Assembly: GCA_934572465.1 (NCBI GenBank)
Contig: CAKTLG010000052.1
Coordinates: 1 to 8,489, forward strand
DNA length: 8,489 nucleotides
Direction of reading: 5' to 3'
Source of the DNA: an uncultured Oscillospiraceae bacterium
Lineage (GTDB): Bacteria > Bacillota > Clostridia > Oscillospirales > Oscillospiraceae
In this document: piece by piece, positions 5,927 to 8,489 of the stretch
Position numbering within the stretch: the stretch's first letter is position 1
Layout of the letters: each line of letters opens with the position of its first letter
The notes under the pieces: generated by a model
Database searches by the model: none
The model's input: only the letters and a program-made list of their open reading frames with translations
What the model was told of the DNA's origin: nothing
Made by a program: the position numbers and the translations under genes

Positions 5927-7285
5927 TTACTTTTCGCAGATGACCGGCTTGCTGCGGTCGGCCTCGACAAAGGCCTTGGCCTTTTCAACGGCCTCGGCGC
6001 GCGGGAGCTTGACCTGCTCGCCGGTGCGCATATCCTTGCACGACACCGCGCCCGCTGCGATCTCATCTTCGCCGAGGAAGTAGACATACGGCACCTTGAG
6101 CTTGTCGGCGTAGTTCATCTTGGCCTTGAACTTCTTCTTTTCTGTATAGATCTGCGTGCTGACGCCCGCGGCGCGCAGATCGGTCGCAAGCGAGATGGCC
6201 TCGCTCAGATCCTCCGTCATCGGCAGGATGAGCACATCCGCCGGCGCGGTGCAGACATCGCCGTTCAGAAGCCCCTGCTCGCCGAGGACGTAGAAAAGGC
6301 GCGTCACGCCGATCGAAATGCCGACGCCGGGGAGCTTGCGGTCGGTATAGTACTCCGCAAGGTTATCGTAGCGGCCGCCGGAGCAGACCGAGCCGATCTC
6401 CGGATAGTCGAGCAGCGTCGTCTCGTAGACGGTGCCGGTGTAGTAGTCGAGACCGCGCGCGATCGTCAGGTCGACGGCAAAGTTCTCCTGCGGCACGCCG
6501 AACGCGCCGAGGTACCTGGCAACGGTCGTGAGCTCGTCGAGTCCCTGATCGAAGACCTCGCTGCGGCCGCGGTATTTTTCAAGCGCGGCCAGAACCTCTT
6601 CGTTCGTGCCCTTGATGGCGATAAAGGCAAGGATCTCATCCGCCTTTTCGCCCTCGATGGCGTAGTCATCGACGAGGATCGCGCGCACGAGGTCGGGGCC
6701 GATCTTCTCGATCTTATCGACTGTGCGCATGATGTCGCCGGACTTGTCGGCAAGGCCGAGCATCGCATAGAAGCCGTTGAGGATGCGGCGGTTGTTGATG
6801 CGGATCTGGAAGCGGGAGAGGCCGAGGCGGGAGAAGACGGTATAGATAATGGCGGGGATCTCGGCGTCGTTCGTGATGTCGAGCTCACCGTCGCCGATGA
6901 TGTCGATATCCGCCTGATAGAACTCGCGGAAGCGGCCGCGCTGCGCGCGCTCGCCGCGGTACACCTTGCCGATCTGGAAGCGGCGGAACGGAAAGGCGAG
7001 GTCGGCGTAATGCAGGGCAACGTACTTCGCCAGCGGGACCGTCAGGTCGAAGCGCAGCGAGAGGTCGCTGTCGCCCTTGGAGAAGCGGTAGATCTGCTTT
7101 TCCGTTTCGCCGCCGCCCTTGGCGAGCAGCACGTCGCTCGCCTCGATGATGGGCGTGTCGAGCGGCGTGAAGCCGTAAACGCCGTAGGACGCGCGCAGCA
7201 CCTCCATCAGACGCTCCATCTGCGTCTGCGGCGCGGGAAGCAGCTCCATGAAGCCGGATAAGGTGTGAGCTTTGATCGTTGCCAT
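5927..7285 (-). CDS. hisS: Histidyl-tRNA synthetase
   Basis: A class II synthetase of 452 residues, slightly longer than the 424 of E. coli; it charges tRNA-His. Motif 2 is KVYRGERAQRGRFREFYQ (107-124), including the Gln115 equivalent associated with recognition of the extra G-1 base. The histidine-specific motif ARGLDYYTG spans 276-284, CSGGRYDNL 301-309, and motif 3 GVGISIGVTRL 320-330. An alpha/beta anticodon-binding domain follows (about 348-440). These motifs and the full length favour HisS over the catalytically dead HisZ paralogue. The KQIYRFSK and RFDLTVPLAKYVA segments resemble the subtype shared with eukaryotic HisRS. ATG 7285 is preferred over ATG 7303: AAAGGA lies 9 nt before the former, and the latter has no ribosome binding site. 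There is no T-box; see the divergent TrpR-family regulator. Confidence 0.97.
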   Translation of the reverse strand: MATIKAHTLSGFMELLPAPQTQMERLMEVLRASYGVYGFTPLDTPIIEASDVLLAKGGGETEKQIYRFSKGDSDLSLRFDLTVPLAKYVALHYADLAFPFRRFQIGKVYRGERAQRGRFREFYQADIDIIGDGELDITNDAEIPAIIYTVFSRLGLSRFQIRINNRRILNGFYAMLGLADKSGDIMRTVDKIEKIGPDLVRAILVDDYAIEGEKADEILAFIAIKGTNEEVLAALEKYRGRSEVFDQGLDELTTVARYLGAFGVPQENFAVDLTIARGLDYYTGTVYETTLLDYPEIGSVCSGGRYDNLAEYYTDRKLPGVGISIGVTRLFYVLGEQGLLNGDVCTAPADVLILPMTEDLSEAISLATDLRAAGVSTQIYTEKKKFKAKMNYADKLKVPYVYFLGEDEIAAGAVSCKDMRTGEQVKLPRAEAVEKAKAFVEADRSKPVICEK

Positions 7286-7371
7286 GATAGTTTGTCCTTT
7301 CATTTGTCATAATGTATGGACAGCGTACTGCACCGCGGTGGCACAGCAGCGTATCGGTGTGATTGCCGCCT

Positions 7372-7400
7372 ATTGTACGGTACGGCGCGGGAATTGTCAA
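7372..7400 (-). promoter_or_regulatory. SigA-type promoter of hisS
   Basis: On the minus strand TTGACA (7400-7395), a 17-bp spacer and TACAAT (7377-7372). The predicted leader is about 80 nt and lacks T-box elements. It contains the perfect 10-bp palindrome CACCGCGGTG (7331-7340) and two copies of TACGCTG, which could be structural or protein-binding. Confidence 0.88.
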
Positions 7401-7545
7401 GCGCCGAAGCAAAAAACATACAGGTGCAGTATAACAGGCGCGCGGGGAAAATGCCAGTCCTTCCGTGCAGATGCATAACTTTTTTCAGAAAGACCGCACA
7501 CGTCTCTTAAAAAACCACAAAAGCAGGGAAAAAGCGGAATTCCCC
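7401..7545. other. Core of the divergent hisS/yerC control region
   Basis: This 145-bp stretch lies between the two divergent -35 boxes. No gene, T-box or terminator is visible. ATAC (7418-7421) and GTAT (7429-7432) form 4-bp arms around a 7-nt centre, and the rest is A- and T-tract rich. It could hold regulator binding sites, but no strong 20-bp palindrome stands out by eye. Confidence 0.4.
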
Positions 7546-7574
7546 TTGACGCGGCCGTTACTTTTTGTTACCAT
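7546..7574 (+). promoter_or_regulatory. SigA-type promoter of the TrpR-family gene
   Basis: TTGACG (7546-7551), a 17-bp spacer and TACCAT (7569-7574). The -10 lies inside TTACCATAGTAA (7568-7579), whose 4-bp arms TTAC/GTAA are perfectly inverted. A site overlapping the -10 would suit autorepression; this is inference. Confidence 0.7.
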
Positions 7575-7585
7575 AGTAAAGCATA

Positions 7586-7607
7586 CAGGGTAGGCGCGTC
7601 TGCCCTG
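7586..7607 (+). other. Hairpin in the yerC leader
   Basis: CAGGGTAG (7586-7593) pairs with CTGCCCTG (7600-7607) with one G-U pair and a 6-nt loop. It lies in the short 5' leader, 12 nt before the AGGAGGG ribosome binding site. Its function is unknown; it may stabilise the transcript. Confidence 0.4.
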
Positions 7608-7634
7608 CCGAACGCTGACAGGAGGGAACGCTGG

Positions 7635-7931
7635 ATGTACGAGAGCAAAATGAAAAGCGACGAGACCGACCATCTGTTCAAGGCGATCCTTGCGCTGAAG
7701 ACCGAAGAGGAATGCTACCGCTTTTTCGACGATCTTTGCACCTTCAGCGAGATCGTGGCCATGTCTCAGCGCTTTCAGGTGGCAGCGCTCTTGAACGAGG
7801 GTAAGACCTTCACGCAGATCTCCCAGAAGATCGGCGTATCCTCCACCACCATCACGCGGGTCAACAAATGCCTCTGCTACGGCGGCGACGGCTATCGGCT
7901 GCTGCTCGATCGGCTGAAGGAAGAGGGCTGA
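7635..7931 (+). CDS. YerC/YecD-type TrpR-family repressor (HisR-like)
   Basis: A 98-residue all-helical DNA-binding protein of the Trp repressor family. The FDDLCTFSEIVAMSQRFQVA core (31-50) and the helix-turn-helix KTFTQISQKIGVSSTTITRVNK (57-78) match the YerC type. As I recall, comparative genomics of Firmicutes assigns TrpR-family proteins of this type (named HisR) to control of histidine biosynthesis and uptake genes. Placement divergent from hisS, which lacks the T-box common in this phylum, agrees with that role. The start is supported by AGGAGGG 8 nt upstream and by its own promoter. A terminator follows 13 bp after the stop, so it is monocistronic. The ligand (histidine or another) is not shown by the sequence. 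Confidence 0.92.
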   Translation: MYESKMKSDETDHLFKAILALKTEEECYRFFDDLCTFSEIVAMSQRFQVAALLNEGKTFTQISQKIGVSSTTITRVNKCLCYGGDGYRLLLDRLKEEG

Positions 7932-7944
7932 AGCGATCAACAAA

Positions 7945-7990
7945 CGGGCGCTGCGGCGCCCGACTTTCGTCCCCTTTCACTTTATCGAGC
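7945..7990 (+). terminator. Terminator after the TrpR-family gene
   Basis: CGGGCGC (7945-7951) pairs perfectly with GCGCCCG (7956-7962) around the loop TGCG, followed by ACTTTCGTCCCCTTTCACTTT. The T-tract is broken by cytosines, so it is of moderate strength. Confidence 0.7.
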
Positions 7991-8095
7991 TACCACGTTA
8001 GCGTAACAACACGATATCATGCCACCTAGATATAGTCAGCTTGCATAAATTTTTTCCAGCTTTCTGTCGATTTTTATTGCTTTTGCTGAATGTGT
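7991..8095. other. AT-rich spacer upstream of the nhaC promoter
   Basis: No gene is visible on either strand. It holds small palindromic pieces such as GTTAGCGTAAC (7998-8008) and the related GATATC (8021-8026) and GATATA (8030-8035), and then a T-rich run that leads into the promoter. The pieces could be operator sites but are too short to support a call. Confidence 0.35.
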
Positions 8096-8105
8096 ATGTT
8101 ACAAT
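8077..8105 (+). promoter_or_regulatory. Extended -10 promoter of the nhaC transcript
   Basis: TACAAT (8100-8105) is preceded by TG one base upstream (TGTTACAAT), an extended -10. A weak TTGCTT (8077-8082) is 17 bp upstream. The predicted start is near 8112, which gives a leader of about 200 nt before the ATG. Confidence 0.65.
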
Positions 8106-8111
8106 TAGTTC

Positions 8112-8298
8112 ACAAATAGACTGGAATGGAAGCGCGGCACTGCAAGAAGCCGTTGCCCGACGGCGCTGCGCGGCTGTTTTGGTTTGTTTGCCTGCGGGAC
8201 CCCTCCGCAGGAGCGTGCCGTCCCCGCGGCACGTGTGTTCATTCCGTCTGCTTCGGGGAGGGCGGCCCGCCGCTTTTACGCAGACAAAGTATTTTTTT
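8112..8298 (+). ncRNA. Structured leader RNA upstream of nhaC, class unknown
   Basis: A GC-rich leader in an otherwise AT-rich spacer. GGAATG (8123-8128) can pair with CATTCC (8240-8245) and enclose a multi-branched region with hairpins GCCGT/ACGGC (8149-8164), CCTGCGG/CCGCAGG (8191-8211) and CGTGCCG/CGGCACG (8214-8233). Then GTCTGC (8246-8251) pairs with GCAGAC (8280-8285), and seven T follow at 8292-8298 shortly before the gene, like an expression platform. I could not match it to a riboswitch I know (no T-box, yybP-ykoY or preQ1 landmarks). All pairings are by eye. Confidence 0.5.
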
Positions 8299-8317
8299 AA
8301 GAGAGAGGTACAAATCA

Positions 8318-8489
8318 ATGGCAAACGAAAAAAAGACCGCACGGGAGCCCAGTTTTATTCTGGCGCTGGTCCCCATTGTGGCAATGATCGGGTTCATGCT
8401 TTACTGCTTCCTCGGTCATTCCGAAACCGGCTATCATGACGCGCACCTGCCCCTGGTCATGTCCATCATCGTCGCCTGCATCGTCGGCT
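8318..8489 (+). CDS. Na+/H+ antiporter NhaC family, N-terminal part
   Basis: Cut by the window end: 57 residues are visible. The short charged N-terminus (MANEKKTAREPS) is followed by a first membrane helix (FILALVPIVAMIGFMLYCFL, about residues 13-32), a polar loop GHSETGYHDAHLP (33-45), and the start of a second helix (LVMSIIVACIVG). The REPSF-LAL-P opening and the YHDAHLPLVMS loop are typical of NhaC-type antiporters that exchange Na+ (or amino-acid-linked substrates in some branches) for protons. The start is ATG 8318, with a weak GAGAGAGG about 9 nt upstream. A structured leader precedes it. The family call rests on the N-terminus alone, and subfamily and substrate cannot be determined here. 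Confidence 0.75.
   Translation, partial: MANEKKTAREPSFILALVPIVAMIGFMLYCFLGHSETGYHDAHLPLVMSIIVACIVG

Noticed and set aside
5381..7285. Functional pairing of queT and hisS through queuosine in tRNA-His
   Set aside because: The genes are convergent and separated by a strong bidirectional terminator, so adjacency alone does not support a shared system.
7303..7303. Alternative hisS start MKGQTI at 7303
   Set aside because: No ribosome binding site precedes it, and its own codons contain the AAAGGA that serves ATG 7285.
7286..7365. T-box in the hisS leader, suggested by GTGCCACCGCGGTG
   Set aside because: The leader is only about 80 nt and lacks stem I, a specifier loop and the GTGGTACCGC core.
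7998..8342. Minus-strand 114-residue open frame opposite the nhaC leader
   Set aside because: No ribosome binding site or domain; it spans the promoter, leader and start of nhaC on the other strand.

Overview
The window looks like chromosomal DNA of a fairly GC-rich gut-type Firmicute, probably Clostridia (Oscillospiraceae/Ruminococcaceae-like). The reasons are the Firmicutes-style RNA control (a T-box leader, a yybP-ykoY-class leader), strong AGGAGG-type ribosome binding sites, SigA-type TTGACA-17-TATAAT promoters, a YerC/HisR-type TrpR-family regulator and a QueT transporter. The organism call is inference from gene content. No mobile element, CRISPR array or tRNA/rRNA gene is visible.

Left block (1-1706, minus strand). 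One transcription unit runs leftward: a promoter at 1678-1706; a leader at 1533-1667 that reads as a yybP-ykoY (Mn2+) riboswitch with an overlapping terminator; the beta subunit of a Na+-translocating decarboxylase (335-1474); an unlisted 38-residue OadG-like membrane peptide (204-320); and a terminator (153-190). No carboxyltransferase alpha subunit or biotin carrier is present, and the terminator closes the unit. Positions 1-131 hold only a cluster of inverted repeats.

Middle block (1792-5872, plus strand). A promoter and a T-box leader, with isoleucine inferred from its specifier and from ileS, precede first a small zinc-ribbon protein (2106-2354) and then isoleucyl-tRNA synthetase (2519-5284). 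A hairpin follows, then a QueT-family ECF transporter subunit (5381-5872). A near-perfect bidirectional terminator (5875-5920) separates queT from the convergent hisS.

Right block (5927-8489). Histidyl-tRNA synthetase (minus strand) is divergent from a 98-residue TrpR-family protein of the YerC type, a family linked to histidine-dependent repression (HisR). The 349 bp between them carry both promoters and no T-box. A terminator follows the regulator. After an AT-rich spacer, a promoter and a roughly 200-nt GC-rich structured leader precede the start of an NhaC-type Na+/H+ antiporter cut off by the window end.

Taken together, the window is ordinary housekeeping content (two aminoacyl-tRNA synthetases and a queuosine-precursor importer) flanked by two sodium-linked membrane genes with RNA leaders. 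The most interesting point is the apparent Mn2+ ON-switch in front of a stand-alone OadB/mini-OadG pair.
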